Source: an uncultured Eubacteriales bacterium
GTDB lineage: Bacteria > Bacillota > Clostridia > Oscillospirales > Oscillospiraceae
Length of the DNA: 64,000 nt
Direction: 5' to 3'
Assembly: GCA_900549475.1 (NCBI GenBank)
Contig: UROF01000004.1
Coordinates: 80,806 to 144,805 of the forward strand
The position numbers and the translations under genes are program-made. The notes under the pieces are model-generated. The model was not told where the DNA came from. It did no database searches and saw only the letters and a list, made by a program, of their open reading frames with translations. Numbering within the stretch: position 1 is the first letter of the stretch; every line of letters starts with the position of its first letter. This document shows, piece after piece, positions 44,000-52,468 of the stretch.

Positions 44000-44028
44000 A
44001 TCGTAACGCCACACTGCCCATTTGTCAA
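44000..44028 (-). promoter_or_regulatory. Promoter of the T-box transcript
   Basis: A consensus TTGACA and TACGAT are separated by exactly 17 bases on the minus strand, placing the transcript start close to the beginning of stem I. Confidence 0.8.
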
Positions 44029-44170
44029 TAAAAAATTATTTCGATTTCGCTTTTCCCTGTTTTTTGCCGCTGTAACACCAGAAAATATGACGGGTCCCGC
44101 TCTTTTTTGTCTCCATTTCGAGTACGCCGCACCAAACAATTGTCTTTTTTTCAGGGACACTTGTCGCCAT

Positions 44171-44208
44171 AAAACAAAAGCACCGGCAACTGCGCCGGTG
44201 CTTTTGTT
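44171..44208. terminator. Terminator of the Na/Pi cotransporter gene
   Basis: AACAAAAGCACCGGC and GCCGGTGCTTTTGTT around a six-base loop, with A and T tracts. Confidence 0.92.
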
Positions 44209-44239
44209 CAGCTATACAATTTTATCCCTGCTGCCTGTA

Positions 44240-46006
44240 TCAGTCCTCAGCAGAGGCACTCTTCAGACTGTAGCAGGCGCGGTAGTGGTCAAAGGACTGC
44301 TGGAAGTCCTCGTTACCGGCATTCTTCACGCCATTGAGGTACTCATGGGCCTGGTAGGCGTTCTGCTCCGTCTCGATCTGGGCCACCGCAATGTTGGAGC
44401 AGTGGTCGGATACACGTTCACAGTTGGTCAGGATATCGGAGAGAACAAAGCCCATCTCGATGGTGCAGTGTCCATTCTGAAGGCGGACGATATGATTGGA
44501 CTTGATATCCGCGATCAGGCAGTCAATCACCTGCTCCAAAGGCTCCACCTGCTTGGCCAGGCGTATATCATCCCGGGAAAAGGCTTCCGTCGTGATGTCC
44601 AGAATCTCCTTGAGCGCAGCGGTAAGGGTACGCAGCTCCTCCTCCGCCTGGGAAGAGAAGTGGATGCCCTTGACATGGATCTCCTCCGCTGCCTTCCACA
44701 GATTCACCGCATGGTCACCAATACGCTCAAAATCACCAATGGTGTGCAGCTGCTTGGATACCTTGCGGCTGTCGGTATCCGACAGCGCCTTGCTGCTCAG
44801 CTGGACCAGCGTGGTGCCCAGCTTGTCCTCATAGAGGTCCAGCTTGTCCTCATTTACCTTTACTTCTCCCGCTACCTTTTCATCATAGCGGTCCAGCAGG
44901 GACAACGCCTTGACAATGGTCTCCTCAGCGATCTTCGCCATCTCCACCGTCTTGTTGTTGCACTCAGCAATGGCAACAGAAGGGGTTGCCAGCAGACGGG
45001 AGTCCACGAAGGTGAACTTCTGCTCGCCAGCCACATCGGGAATGACCATATTGGCAATCCGCACCAGCTGCTTGGAAAACGGCAGCAGCATGAGGGTGGT
45101 AGCAATATTGAAAATACTATGGACCATAGCGATGCCCACCGGGTCGATCTGGACATCCATAAACGGGAAGTGGAAAAACAGATCGGCGCCAAAGAGCAGC
45201 ACCAGAAATACCACAGTACCGATCAGGTTAAAGGAGATGTGCACCACAGCCACCCGCCGGGCGTTGCGGTTAACGCCGATACTGGACAGCAGCGCAGTAA
45301 CACAGGTACCGATATTCTGGCCCATGATAATAGGCAGCGCCATACCATAGGTAATGCCGCCTGTCAAAGACAACGCCTGCAGAATGGCCACGGAGGCAGC
45401 CGAACTCTGGATCACACCAGTAAACACCGCGCCTACCACCACGCCCAGGATCGGGTTGGTGAAAGCCGTGAGGATCGCAGAAAACTGAGGCATATCCGCC
45501 AAGGGGCTGACAGAATCGGACATCAGCTCCATGCCGTACATCAGCACCGCAAAACCTACCATGATAGAGCCTGCACTGCGCCGGCGGTCATCCTTGGACA
45601 CCATGATCAAAATGATGCCGATAAAGGCCACGATCGGCGAGAAGGACTCCGGCTTGAGCATCCGCAGCCACACCGCGTCGCTTTCGATGCCTGCCAGGGA
45701 CAGGATCCACGCTGTCAACGTGGTACCAATATTGGAACCCATGATCACGCCGACTGTCTGGCTCAATTCCATGATACCTGAGTTGACCAGACCCACCAGC
45801 ATAACCGTCATTGCTGAAGAGGATTGGATCGCGATGGTGATGCCCGCGCCCAGCAGCAAACTCTTGAAGGGGTTTGCTGTCATTTTTTTCAGCATCTGCT
45901 CAAGTCGTCCGCCTGCCGCCTTTTCCAGTCCGGATGACATAACGGACATGCCATAGAGGAAAAAAGCCAGACCGCCACAAAGGGTGAACACAGAGAAAAT
46001 GTCCAT
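44240..46006 (-). CDS. Na/Pi cotransporter family protein with PhoU-like domain
   Basis: 588 residues. The membrane part (about residues 1-320) holds two inverted repeats with the Gln-Ser-Ser signatures AIQSSSAMTVMLVGLVNSG and GVIQSSAASVAILQAL typical of NptA/SLC34 proteins. The C-terminal part from about 345 is a helical PhoU-like domain (LLDRYDEKVAGEVKVNEDKL, HTIGDFERIGDHAVNLWKAA, SDILTNCERVSDHCSNIAVA) that may sense or regulate phosphate uptake. It probably imports phosphate with sodium. Single-gene unit with its own terminator. Confidence 0.9.
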   Translation of the reverse strand: MDIFSVFTLCGGLAFFLYGMSVMSSGLEKAAGGRLEQMLKKMTANPFKSLLLGAGITIAIQSSSAMTVMLVGLVNSGIMELSQTVGVIMGSNIGTTLTAWILSLAGIESDAVWLRMLKPESFSPIVAFIGIILIMVSKDDRRRSAGSIMVGFAVLMYGMELMSDSVSPLADMPQFSAILTAFTNPILGVVVGAVFTGVIQSSAASVAILQALSLTGGITYGMALPIIMGQNIGTCVTALLSSIGVNRNARRVAVVHISFNLIGTVVFLVLLFGADLFFHFPFMDVQIDPVGIAMVHSIFNIATTLMLLPFSKQLVRIANMVIPDVAGEQKFTFVDSRLLATPSVAIAECNNKTVEMAKIAEETIVKALSLLDRYDEKVAGEVKVNEDKLDLYEDKLGTTLVQLSSKALSDTDSRKVSKQLHTIGDFERIGDHAVNLWKAAEEIHVKGIHFSSQAEEELRTLTAALKEILDITTEAFSRDDIRLAKQVEPLEQVIDCLIADIKSNHIVRLQNGHCTIEMGFVLSDILTNCERVSDHCSNIAVAQIETEQNAYQAHEYLNGVKNAGNEDFQQSFDHYRACYSLKSASAED

Positions 46007-46135
46007 ATCTGCTTCTCCTTACATATTCTTTACCAAAATCCCAAATTACCCCATATTACACTAAATAATACTATAGCTTTGTAAAAATTAATAGATGGTT
46101 AATGTTAAATCTATGTAAAATAATCGACAATTTTT

Positions 46136-46828
46136 TTACATTCCCCTCTGTACCTCACAGACGGTGAGGGTCTCGCCCGCAACGGTAAACCTGACCTCCA
46201 GGCCGGCAAACGTCAAGCCATACACCCGCTGCGGGTCTCTCTGGTAAGCCGGCCGGGGATCCTCCGCCAATATGCCCAGCAGCGCCTCCCGTTTGTCCTC
46301 CGGCACGACAGCCAGCAGCTGCGGAGGGCAGTCCACAGTGAGGCGGCGGCGCTCCACCTGGTCGGTAAAACCGCCCTTCGCCTCCGGGTGGGCGTCGGAA
46401 TAGGGGGCATAGGGCTTGATATCATAGATAGGGGTACCGTCCAGAAGATCCGCCCCCGCCACATGGAGCACCGGCCCCAGGACCGGGTCCAGCTCCACCT
46501 GTTCCAGGCGCACCGAGGACAAGCCCAGCGCATTGGGACGGTATGGCGAACGGGTGGCAAAAACACCCCGGCGCTCATTCCCTCCCAGTCTGGGAGGCCG
46601 CACCGTGGGCGACCAGCCTTCCCGTACCGACTGAGAGAACTGCCAGATCAGCCAGATATACGAAAATCCTTCCAACCCTCTTACCGCCTCCGGAATGCGG
46701 AATTCCGGCTCAAAAACAATCTTCGCCCGCAGCTCAGGCACCAGGCCGCTCTGCCGCGGGATACCGAATTTACTCTGAAAATCACTGTGGATCCGAGCAA
46801 TGACCTTGATGCTGTGTTCTTCCGCCAT
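46136..46828 (-). CDS. trmO: tRNA (N6-threonylcarbamoyladenosine(37)-N6)-methyltransferase TrmO
   Basis: 230 residues from the ATG at 46828, preceded by AAGGAG. IARIHSDFQSKFGIPRQSGL, FEPEFRIPEAVRGLEGFSYI and NERRGVFATRSPYRPNALGL are the signature blocks of the YaeB/TsaA family, and GTPIYDIKPYAPYSDAHPEA completes the SAM-binding barrel. The enzyme methylates t6A37 to m6t6A in tRNA-Thr reading ACY codons. Lone gene. Confidence 0.92.
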   Translation of the reverse strand: MAEEHSIKVIARIHSDFQSKFGIPRQSGLVPELRAKIVFEPEFRIPEAVRGLEGFSYIWLIWQFSQSVREGWSPTVRPPRLGGNERRGVFATRSPYRPNALGLSSVRLEQVELDPVLGPVLHVAGADLLDGTPIYDIKPYAPYSDAHPEAKGGFTDQVERRRLTVDCPPQLLAVVPEDKREALLGILAEDPRPAYQRDPQRVYGLTFAGLEVRFTVAGETLTVCEVQRGM

Positions 46829-46941
46829 AGTATTTGCTCTCCTTCCCGGGCCAATTCTCCAGCCCCGCCGCAAAAACAGGGAGACATGGTCAGATGCCTC
46901 CCCGGATGGTCTCAACTTACACTATTTTACTTGCTTTCGCT

Positions 46942-47630
46942 CTATTCGTCAATTTTCTCCCAAAATCCCGCAAAATCTCCCTTATCCAGCTGATGTCGCC
47001 GGTCTATATCCCATCTTACTTCCAGCATACATCGGAAGATCTCCTCTTCGGGGAAAGGGCTGATGCTCCGGATATTCTCCAAATCCAGATTGGGGTTGGC
47101 CTCCCGCAGAAGCCGTTCCATCGTGGGAGACATCTTGTCCACCACCATTTCCTCAAAACGGCGTTGCGCACTTCCTCGCTGATCCTGTCAAAGCATGCGT
47201 AGTATTCATCTATGTACTGAATGAACCTGTCCATTTCTTCCGGATGATCGATCAGGTAAAAAATGCTGGTCTCTTCGCTCTTTTCCCCACTCCGCTTTAC
47301 GGCGACGGCAATTTTCCGGATCACCTGCTTGATGGCGTCGTAGGCCAATCCGCCGATAATACCGCTGGCAGCGGCCAAAGCGGCAAACTGGAGAGCTTCC
47401 TCGCACTCCGGCAAGCAGTAATAGCGCTCTATCCGGCCATACTCCGCTATATCCGCCTCATAGCATCTGCGGTACTGCCAGCCGAATTTCACCGCTCCCT
47501 GAGCGGCGGACAGAAGCGCCTTGTATTCCTTGGAACTGATCCGCCAACCGCAGTGGGGACACTGGAGTTCAGGCCCGTCAGCCGCTTCAAAAACCGCCCC
47601 GCAGGAACAGCATAGTTTCGTATGGCTCAT
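46942..47630 (-). pseudogene. Zinc-ribbon protein of unknown function with a one-base frameshift
   Basis: From 47630 the frame encodes a zinc ribbon (KLCCSCGAVFEAADGPELQC then PHCGW), a helical middle and SEEVRNAVL. Near 47155-47158 a run of four T residues (minus strand) replaces an expected five; with one more T the frame continues as FEEMVVDKMSPTMERLLREA through NLDLENIRSISPFPEEEIFR to a stop at 46942. Without it the protein ends in basic, Trp-rich sequence (RKWWWTRCLPRWNG) that looks like out-of-frame translation. The restored protein is about 229 residues. Family not recognised. Real mutation or a homopolymer sequence error. Confidence 0.72.
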
Positions 47631-47643
47631 CGCTTTTTCTCCG

Positions 47644-48111
47644 TTAATGTTTTACCATACGGTAAAACATCCCCTTGCCAATCCCCGTTGTAAGCTCATA
47701 GGGCGCGCCGTCAATCTGAAATCCGGCGCTCTCATAGCACCGGATTGCCCTTGTATTCCAGGTGCGCACCTCCAGATACAGAGGCTTACCGGGATACCGC
47801 TCCCTGGAAATCTCGTAGGCGCATATCAGCATCCTGCGGCCATAGTGCCTGCCGCAGAGGTGAGGATTTACCCCTATGCCGATAAAAACCTCCGTAGGTT
47901 CCTCCAAAATGTTAACGAACCCTACCAACATGTCGTGGTCTAGAAAAGCCAGAAAATTTTTCTCCGCCTTCTCATTCATAAACCCGATCTGCTTCGCCCG
48001 CATCTCCTCATAAGGTGGAAGATTGTAAATGGCATATTCGCCCTCGTATTGCCAGGCGCAGATCTGCCGCTTGTCCTCCTCCGTCAACCGCCGGTATGAC
48101 AACTGTTCCAT
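47644..48111 (-). CDS. GNAT-family N-acetyltransferase
   Basis: 155 residues. The acetyl-CoA fold is visible: YRRLTEEDKRQICAWQYEGE at the start, VFIGIGVNPHLCGRHYGRRM (strand 4 and the CoA loop, with a GRHYG version of the usual Q/RxxGxG) and LEVRTWNTRAIRCYESAGFQ near the end. The substrate cannot be deduced. It lies just upstream of the zinc-ribbon gene with 13 bases between them. Confidence 0.85.
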   Translation of the reverse strand: MEQLSYRRLTEEDKRQICAWQYEGEYAIYNLPPYEEMRAKQIGFMNEKAEKNFLAFLDHDMLVGFVNILEEPTEVFIGIGVNPHLCGRHYGRRMLICAYEISRERYPGKPLYLEVRTWNTRAIRCYESAGFQIDGAPYELTTGIGKGMFYRMVKH

Positions 48112-48209
48112 AATCCCCTTCCTCAGCTATCCTTCAGAATCCAAACCGGACAGCAGAGCCGCTGTGCCGGAAAGGTATTTTTCTCCTCCGGCACTCCTGT
48201 CTGGCCCGA

Positions 48210-48602
48210 TTAGCAGGGGAACACCCGGGCCAACTCCTTTTCCGCTTCCTCTACCGCATCCGGATCACTGCTCTCCATGGCTTTCCTGAGCCAGTATTCC
48301 GCCTGAACGCGGTCCCGCTTTACATAGATGCCCTGATTATAAAACCGGCCTACCAGCTCCATGCCTTTGCCATAACCGCCGTTTGCGGATTCCAGGTACA
48401 GTTCATAGGCTTTTGCCAGATCTACACCGGCACCGAAGCCGTAGTGGTAGCAGATGCCCAGGTTGTAGGTGGCCTCCACGTGACCCGTGTCACGAGCCTG
48501 GGTCAATAGCTGCAGAGCCAGCTCATTGTCCTCCGGAACACCATCGCCATAGATATGCCGCATCGCGAGTTCAAATAATTCCTGCCCGCTCATGTCCGCC
48601 AT
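48210..48602 (-). CDS. Sel1-repeat protein at the chromosome/element junction
   Basis: 130 residues with three Sel1-like (TPR-related) repeats: ELAMRHIYGDGVPEDNELAL, ATYNLGICYHYGFGAGVDLA and VGRFYNQGIYVKRDRVQAEY. The start has GGGAG nearby, but only 26 bases separate it from the stop codon of the element's serine recombinase, so its original promoter, and possibly some of its N-terminus, has been displaced by the insertion. Function unknown; Sel1 proteins usually mediate protein contacts. Confidence 0.78.
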   Translation of the reverse strand: MADMSGQELFELAMRHIYGDGVPEDNELALQLLTQARDTGHVEATYNLGICYHYGFGAGVDLAKAYELYLESANGGYGKGMELVGRFYNQGIYVKRDRVQAEYWLRKAMESSDPDAVEEAEKELARVFPC

Positions 48603-48628
48603 CGTTTCATATCTCCCATGTTTCCAAT

Positions 48629-50308
48629 CTATTCCTTCGACAGCAACGCCGCGGTTTCAGCGGTTGTTTCAGTTTCCAAGGGAAGTTCTTTCACTTCCTC
48701 GCCATCAACAGGCACAGGGAAGTTGAACACAATCTTCCTTATCCAGCTTCCGTCTTTTCTCTTTTCCGGGAACATCTCAATTCGCTCGATAAAGGCTTTC
48801 ATAAACTCTTTCTGTTCCGCTTCTGTTGCGGAATGGTAGACTTCATCAAATGCCAGTAAGAGTCGATAAATGTTATCACCAGAGATTTTCTCCTGCTGGA
48901 TGCTGCGGATCTGCCCTTGCAACTCACCAATCTGAACTTCGATTTCCTCTATCGTATCATACTGCTCATCATAACGACGCTGCAAGTCCAAAATTTTTCT
49001 GTCATAGTGGGCATCATTGATGTCCAGGGTATCCATCTGGCGCTCCAGGCGGCTTTTCGTTCCAAAGGCTTGCTTTAGCTGCCCTTGCAGGACGGCGATC
49101 TGCTTTTCCATATCCTCTGTATCAACCGCTGTTCCGATTTTCGCTTGAATTGCTTCTACAAATCGGGGATTGTTGACCATAGCGGAAATAATCTTCGCCA
49201 CAAATTTGTTGATCTCTGTCTGTTCGATATTCAGCCGGAAACTGCACTCATGCCCTGTCGGCGTAACTGTATTTTTGCAGTAGTAATAATACCGTGTTTT
49301 CTTGTCTTTGCTGTGTGCCTTGGCGATATTGCCGTACATACTCTTGCCGCAGCATGGGCATTTCAAGATACCGGACAGGATGTGTGCATGGGCTGGATTG
49401 TTGACCTTTTCCCGCTTGAAAGAATTGATCTTGCGCTTTTCCTGTGCCAGATACCAATCTTCTTCGGAAATAATGGCTTCGTGCTGCCCATCGTAAACAG
49501 GGAACTCCGACTGCTCAACCACGTGCATCTCATTTCTTGTACCCTGCTTCTTTTCGGTTCTCCGTCTGCCATAAGCAATTTTGCCCATGTAAACGGGATT
49601 GTCCAGTACATCCTGCACGAAATTCCTTGAAAATCCGGGAATAGTATTGTTCTGACGCAGCTTCTTGATAAACCCGTTGCGGTTCAGATATTTTGCAACT
49701 CCGGCAACGCCCTCATTGGTGTGAATGTAACGGTCATAAATGACACGGATTACTTCCACTTCATCCTCTGCAATGACAAGGTTTCCGTTTTCCAGTTTGT
49801 ATCCATAGGGAGCGAAACCGCCGTTCCATTTGCCCTCACGAGCCTTTTGCTCCCGTCCTGCCATTGTCTGTGTGCGGATATTTTCTCGCTCAATCTCTGC
49901 CACCGCAGACAGCACAGAGATCATCAGCTTTCCGGCATCCTTGGAGCTGTCAATGCCATCCTCTACGCAGATCAGGTTGACACCAAAATCCTGCATGAGC
50001 TGCAAAGAGTTCAGAACATCGGCTGCATTTCTGCCAAATCGGGAGAGCTTAAAGACAAGCACATAGGAAACGCCGTCTTTACCGTCCTGGATGTCGTTCA
50101 GCATCCGTTGGAACTCCTGCCGCCCTTGGATGTTCTTGCCGGAAAATCCTTCGTCAGAATACTCCCCGGCAACGATCATATCTTCGTATGCCGCATACTT
50201 CCGCAGCTTGTCTCTCTGTGCATCCAAGCTGTACCCGTCAACCTGCATAGAGGTGGACACTCTTGTATAAAGATAGCATTTAAGTTGTTTCTTTTTCAGA
50301 ATCGCCAC
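48629..50308 (-). CDS. Large serine recombinase of element A
   Basis: 559 residues. Resolvase catalytic domain: LYTRVSTSMQVDGYSLDAQR with the nucleophile Ser18, then VFKLSRFGRNAADVLNSLQL and AVAEIERENIRTQTMAGREQ with catalytic arginines. A Recombinase domain and a zinc ribbon (LKCPCCGKSMYG and a later CKN) follow, then a coiled coil (about residues 400-470) used in synapsis. It would integrate and excise the element. The start codon is uncertain: the GTG giving MAILKKK touches the ribosome site, while ATT or CTG codons 2-3 codons on have better spacing. Confidence 0.9.
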   Translation of the reverse strand: MAILKKKQLKCYLYTRVSTSMQVDGYSLDAQRDKLRKYAAYEDMIVAGEYSDEGFSGKNIQGRQEFQRMLNDIQDGKDGVSYVLVFKLSRFGRNAADVLNSLQLMQDFGVNLICVEDGIDSSKDAGKLMISVLSAVAEIERENIRTQTMAGREQKAREGKWNGGFAPYGYKLENGNLVIAEDEVEVIRVIYDRYIHTNEGVAGVAKYLNRNGFIKKLRQNNTIPGFSRNFVQDVLDNPVYMGKIAYGRRRTEKKQGTRNEMHVVEQSEFPVYDGQHEAIISEEDWYLAQEKRKINSFKREKVNNPAHAHILSGILKCPCCGKSMYGNIAKAHSKDKKTRYYYYCKNTVTPTGHECSFRLNIEQTEINKFVAKIISAMVNNPRFVEAIQAKIGTAVDTEDMEKQIAVLQGQLKQAFGTKSRLERQMDTLDINDAHYDRKILDLQRRYDEQYDTIEEIEVQIGELQGQIRSIQQEKISGDNIYRLLLAFDEVYHSATEAEQKEFMKAFIERIEMFPEKRKDGSWIRKIVFNFPVPVDGEEVKELPLETETTAETAALLSKE

Positions 50309-50510
50309 CTCCTTCGTACATTTCTTTTACCATCAATCCCTCGTTGCGGATATAATACTCCAAAAGTCTAAGCACATAATCCGGTGCATGGCGGTTGTCC
50401 AGTTCCCATTCGGTCATTGTCCGGTATGGGATATTGACGAGCTTGCAAAAGTCCTTCCGGTTCAATCCTGTGCTTTCCCGCAACTTTATAATTCTGTTTT
50501 TACAATCCAT
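50280..50510 (-). CDS. Small HTH (XRE-like) regulator
   Basis: 76 residues with an HTH: KNRIIKLRESTGLNRKDFCK and LVNIPYRTMTEWELDNRHAP. Its last ten codons overlap the recombinase gene, so the two are co-transcribed and probably translationally coupled. The promoter in front is framed by a 13-bp inverted repeat, a likely auto-operator. It may keep recombinase expression low. Confidence 0.8.
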   Translation of the reverse strand: MDCKNRIIKLRESTGLNRKDFCKLVNIPYRTMTEWELDNRHAPDYVLRLLEYYIRNEGLMVKEMYEGGGDSEKETT

Positions 50511-50535
50511 CTGATTATCTCCCTAAAAGCAAAAA

Positions 50536-50586
50536 TACACGTTGCGTAATCATTATAGCACAGCTACATCGAATACGCAACGTGTA
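50536..50586 (-). promoter_or_regulatory. Promoter framed by a 13-bp inverted repeat
   Basis: TACACGTTGCGTA (50536-50548) and its exact complement TACGCAACGTGTA (50574-50586) flank a promoter: TTGCGT (within the right arm), 17 bases, TATAAT (minus strand 50557-50552). A dimer of the downstream HTH protein could bind each arm and loop or occlude the promoter. Confidence 0.7.
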
Positions 50587-50598
50587 AATCGTAAATTT

Positions 50599-50784
50599 TT
50601 ACGCAGCCTTATCCGTTAATGGCTGCGCTTGCTTATCATCCTTGGAGCAATCCGCCGTTTGTGGAGCGTCCTGCTCTAATTTATCCAAAACCTGATGCCC
50701 GTATTTCTGGAGCAACTGAGTCATAACATCCACACAGCGGTCAAATGCCGCATTATATTTCGCTTCCTCATAGTATTTCTTCAA
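50599..50784 (-). CDS. Small acidic-helical protein between relaxase and regulator
   Basis: 61 residues from a TTG start with GGAGGG eight bases upstream. The sequence MKKYYEEAKYNAAFDRCVDV then MTQLLQKYGHQVLDKLEQDA predicts a helical hairpin. No family recognised; proteins of this size and place are frequent beside MobV genes in Clostridia elements. Confidence 0.6.
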   Translation of the reverse strand: MKKYYEEAKYNAAFDRCVDVMTQLLQKYGHQVLDKLEQDAPQTADCSKDDKQAQPLTDKAA

Positions 50785-50799
50785 TAGGCAATCCCTCCA

Positions 50800-52089
50800 T
50801 CAAAGTTCCATGTCCTGTCCACGCTTGCGGGCGGGTGTTTTAAGTTCCCTTGTTTCCTTTTCTCTGGCGAGGACGGCAGAAATAAAAGCCCGAACTCTTT
50901 CGGATGCGATTTCCAGTGCATCCAGAAAGGGTTGGGCTTTCTGTTTGAGTTCCATATATTTTTCGTTTACCGCTTCATACCGCTGCTTCCAGATGGAAAC
51001 CGTCTTTTCTGCGGAAGCCAGTTTTTCTTTCAGACGCTTATTGTCGGCATTGGCGATAATGCCGTTGACCGCATAGCGTTTGAGTGTGTCGCATTCATCC
51101 GGTGTCAGCGTGATATTGTTTCCGAATGTGGCTTTCTTGCCCATAGCTTCAATATCTTGCACTGTCAGAGCAATTGCCCTTGCTGCCTTGGTTTCCTTTT
51201 GCAGAGCTTCCAGTTTCTTTTTCTGCTTTGCTGTGGCAACCTTGGTATCCTCCAAACTCTGCTCAGCCTGTGCCACCTGTCCGGTCACAGCTTCCAGACG
51301 CTGCCGTTCAGCCTGTACCTTGAACTGTGTTACCGTCAGATGTTCCTCGGTGCTGCCACGCTCTCCACGCTCCACATCGGTGTAACCGACATTTCGCATA
51401 AAATTGAAAAAGTCATCCTGCAACACACTGTAGGACGACTTCAAAATCTTTTTCCCTTTTCCGTTCAACATTGGACTGCCGTCCTCATTAAGAACGGGTT
51501 TGGATTCCCATTTCTTACTGCGGCTGACCTGTGTAATGGTTTCCTTTACCGTCCCACGGAGGGATTCATCTTTACACCGCTTCGACCAAAGGATCTGCTT
51601 TTCCACCACTGGGATATAAACCACATGGAGGTGATAGTGGTACACATCCTCGCCCAGTGCTTCGGACATTGCCCGGTTACGCTCATCGGCGTGCATCACA
51701 GCGGAGAGGATATACTGCTCACCGCCCACGATCTCCACGGCGGCTTTATAGGCATCAGCATAAAACTGCTTTGCAAATTCATAGCCGCCGTGGTTGTAGA
51801 AATAAGCGGAGTTCACATCAAACACCAACTCGCCGTATTTGATGGCATCCGGTTTCAGACCTCTGGTGGAGATCACGCCGTCCTGTTCCATCTGCTCAAA
51901 CATTTTTACATAATCGTCCGTGGGTGCTTTGAAATGAACGTTCAGAGAAGTACGCTCTGGTACGATGTCCTGATTGCTGTAGCTGTCCTTTTCACGCTCA
52001 TTGTGTTCCTGTACCTTTGCCACATCAGCCGGGGTTTCCAAGTCCTGATTCCGGGCTACGGTACGATCTATTCCATCATTTCTTGCCAT
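50800..52089 (-). CDS. MobV-family relaxase (Pre/Mob) of element A
   Basis: 429 residues from the ATG at 52089 (AAAGGA eight bases upstream). The relaxase domain has SLNVHFKAPTDDYVKMF, a first metal-ligand block VMHADERN (His133, Asp135, Glu136) and HYHLHVVYIPV (His151, 153, 155), the family's HxDE...HxH set. The second half is a long coiled coil (about residues 265-410). It would nick the oriT found just upstream and start transfer when a conjugative helper is present. Confidence 0.88.
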   Translation of the reverse strand: MARNDGIDRTVARNQDLETPADVAKVQEHNEREKDSYSNQDIVPERTSLNVHFKAPTDDYVKMFEQMEQDGVISTRGLKPDAIKYGELVFDVNSAYFYNHGGYEFAKQFYADAYKAAVEIVGGEQYILSAVMHADERNRAMSEALGEDVYHYHLHVVYIPVVEKQILWSKRCKDESLRGTVKETITQVSRSKKWESKPVLNEDGSPMLNGKGKKILKSSYSVLQDDFFNFMRNVGYTDVERGERGSTEEHLTVTQFKVQAERQRLEAVTGQVAQAEQSLEDTKVATAKQKKKLEALQKETKAARAIALTVQDIEAMGKKATFGNNITLTPDECDTLKRYAVNGIIANADNKRLKEKLASAEKTVSIWKQRYEAVNEKYMELKQKAQPFLDALEIASERVRAFISAVLAREKETRELKTPARKRGQDMEL

Positions 52090-52140
52090 TGGCGTATTCC
52101 TTTCTTTGAGATTTGCAGACAGCGGAGGGCTGGGGAACGG

Positions 52141-52200
52141 CACTTTTTCAAAGTGTAATAACCCACTATGACACTTTCATCCATACTGGCTGCAAAGTGC
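52141..52200 (-). other. Origin of transfer (oriT) of element A, MobV type
   Basis: The minus strand carries TAGTGGGTTATTACACTTT (52168-52150), close to the nick region TAGTGTG/TTATACTTT known from pMV158-type MobV plasmids, followed by the hairpin CACTTTTTCAAAGTG (52141-52155). Further CACTTT/AAAGTG arms occur up to 52198. It lies about 50 bases upstream of the MobV gene, the usual place. Confidence 0.72.
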
Positions 52201-52237
52201 CGTGGGCTCTCCGAGGGCTCCTCCGGAGGGGGTATGC

Positions 52238-52435
52238 GGTCACTGCGGTGACCTCTGCTGACCAAGGCAAAATGTCTGCGCCTTTTCCCATGGTCAGCCC
52301 GTCTGCATGAAGCTGTTCTTCGTTAACTTCCTTTTGCAGCCGGTGTCCACAGACACTTTTTTCAAAAGCCTGTGGACATAGAAACAGCCCGAACGAGAGG
52401 ATGTGTGCTGTTTCTATAACGAGCGTTTTACGCTC
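52238..52435. repeat. Cluster of inverted repeats in the gap between oriT and the helicase gene
   Basis: GGTCACTGCGGTGACC (52238-52253) is a perfect 6-bp-arm palindrome. ATAGAAACAGC (52378-52388) and GCTGTTTCTAT (52407-52417) are perfect 11-bp arms. GAGCG and CGCTC (52421-52435) with TTTT after them look like a weak plus-strand terminator. The gap 52090-52468 has no credible gene; these structures with the oriT account for most of it. Confidence 0.55.
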
Positions 52436-52468
52436 TTTTGCTGCGTACATACGTACCAGCAATGGGAT

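Noticed and set aside
48112..48209. tRNA gene as attachment site near the element's left end
   Set aside because: I found no cloverleaf or CCA-type 3' end here or elsewhere in the window.
50536..50586. CRISPR-like repeat unit
   Set aside because: There is one inverted pair only, with no direct repeats or spacers; it frames a promoter instead. No CRISPR array is seen in the window.
52166..52462. 98-codon frame between relaxase and helicase genes
   Set aside because: It overlaps the oriT and several inverted repeats and has no ribosome site; better explained as transfer-origin DNA.
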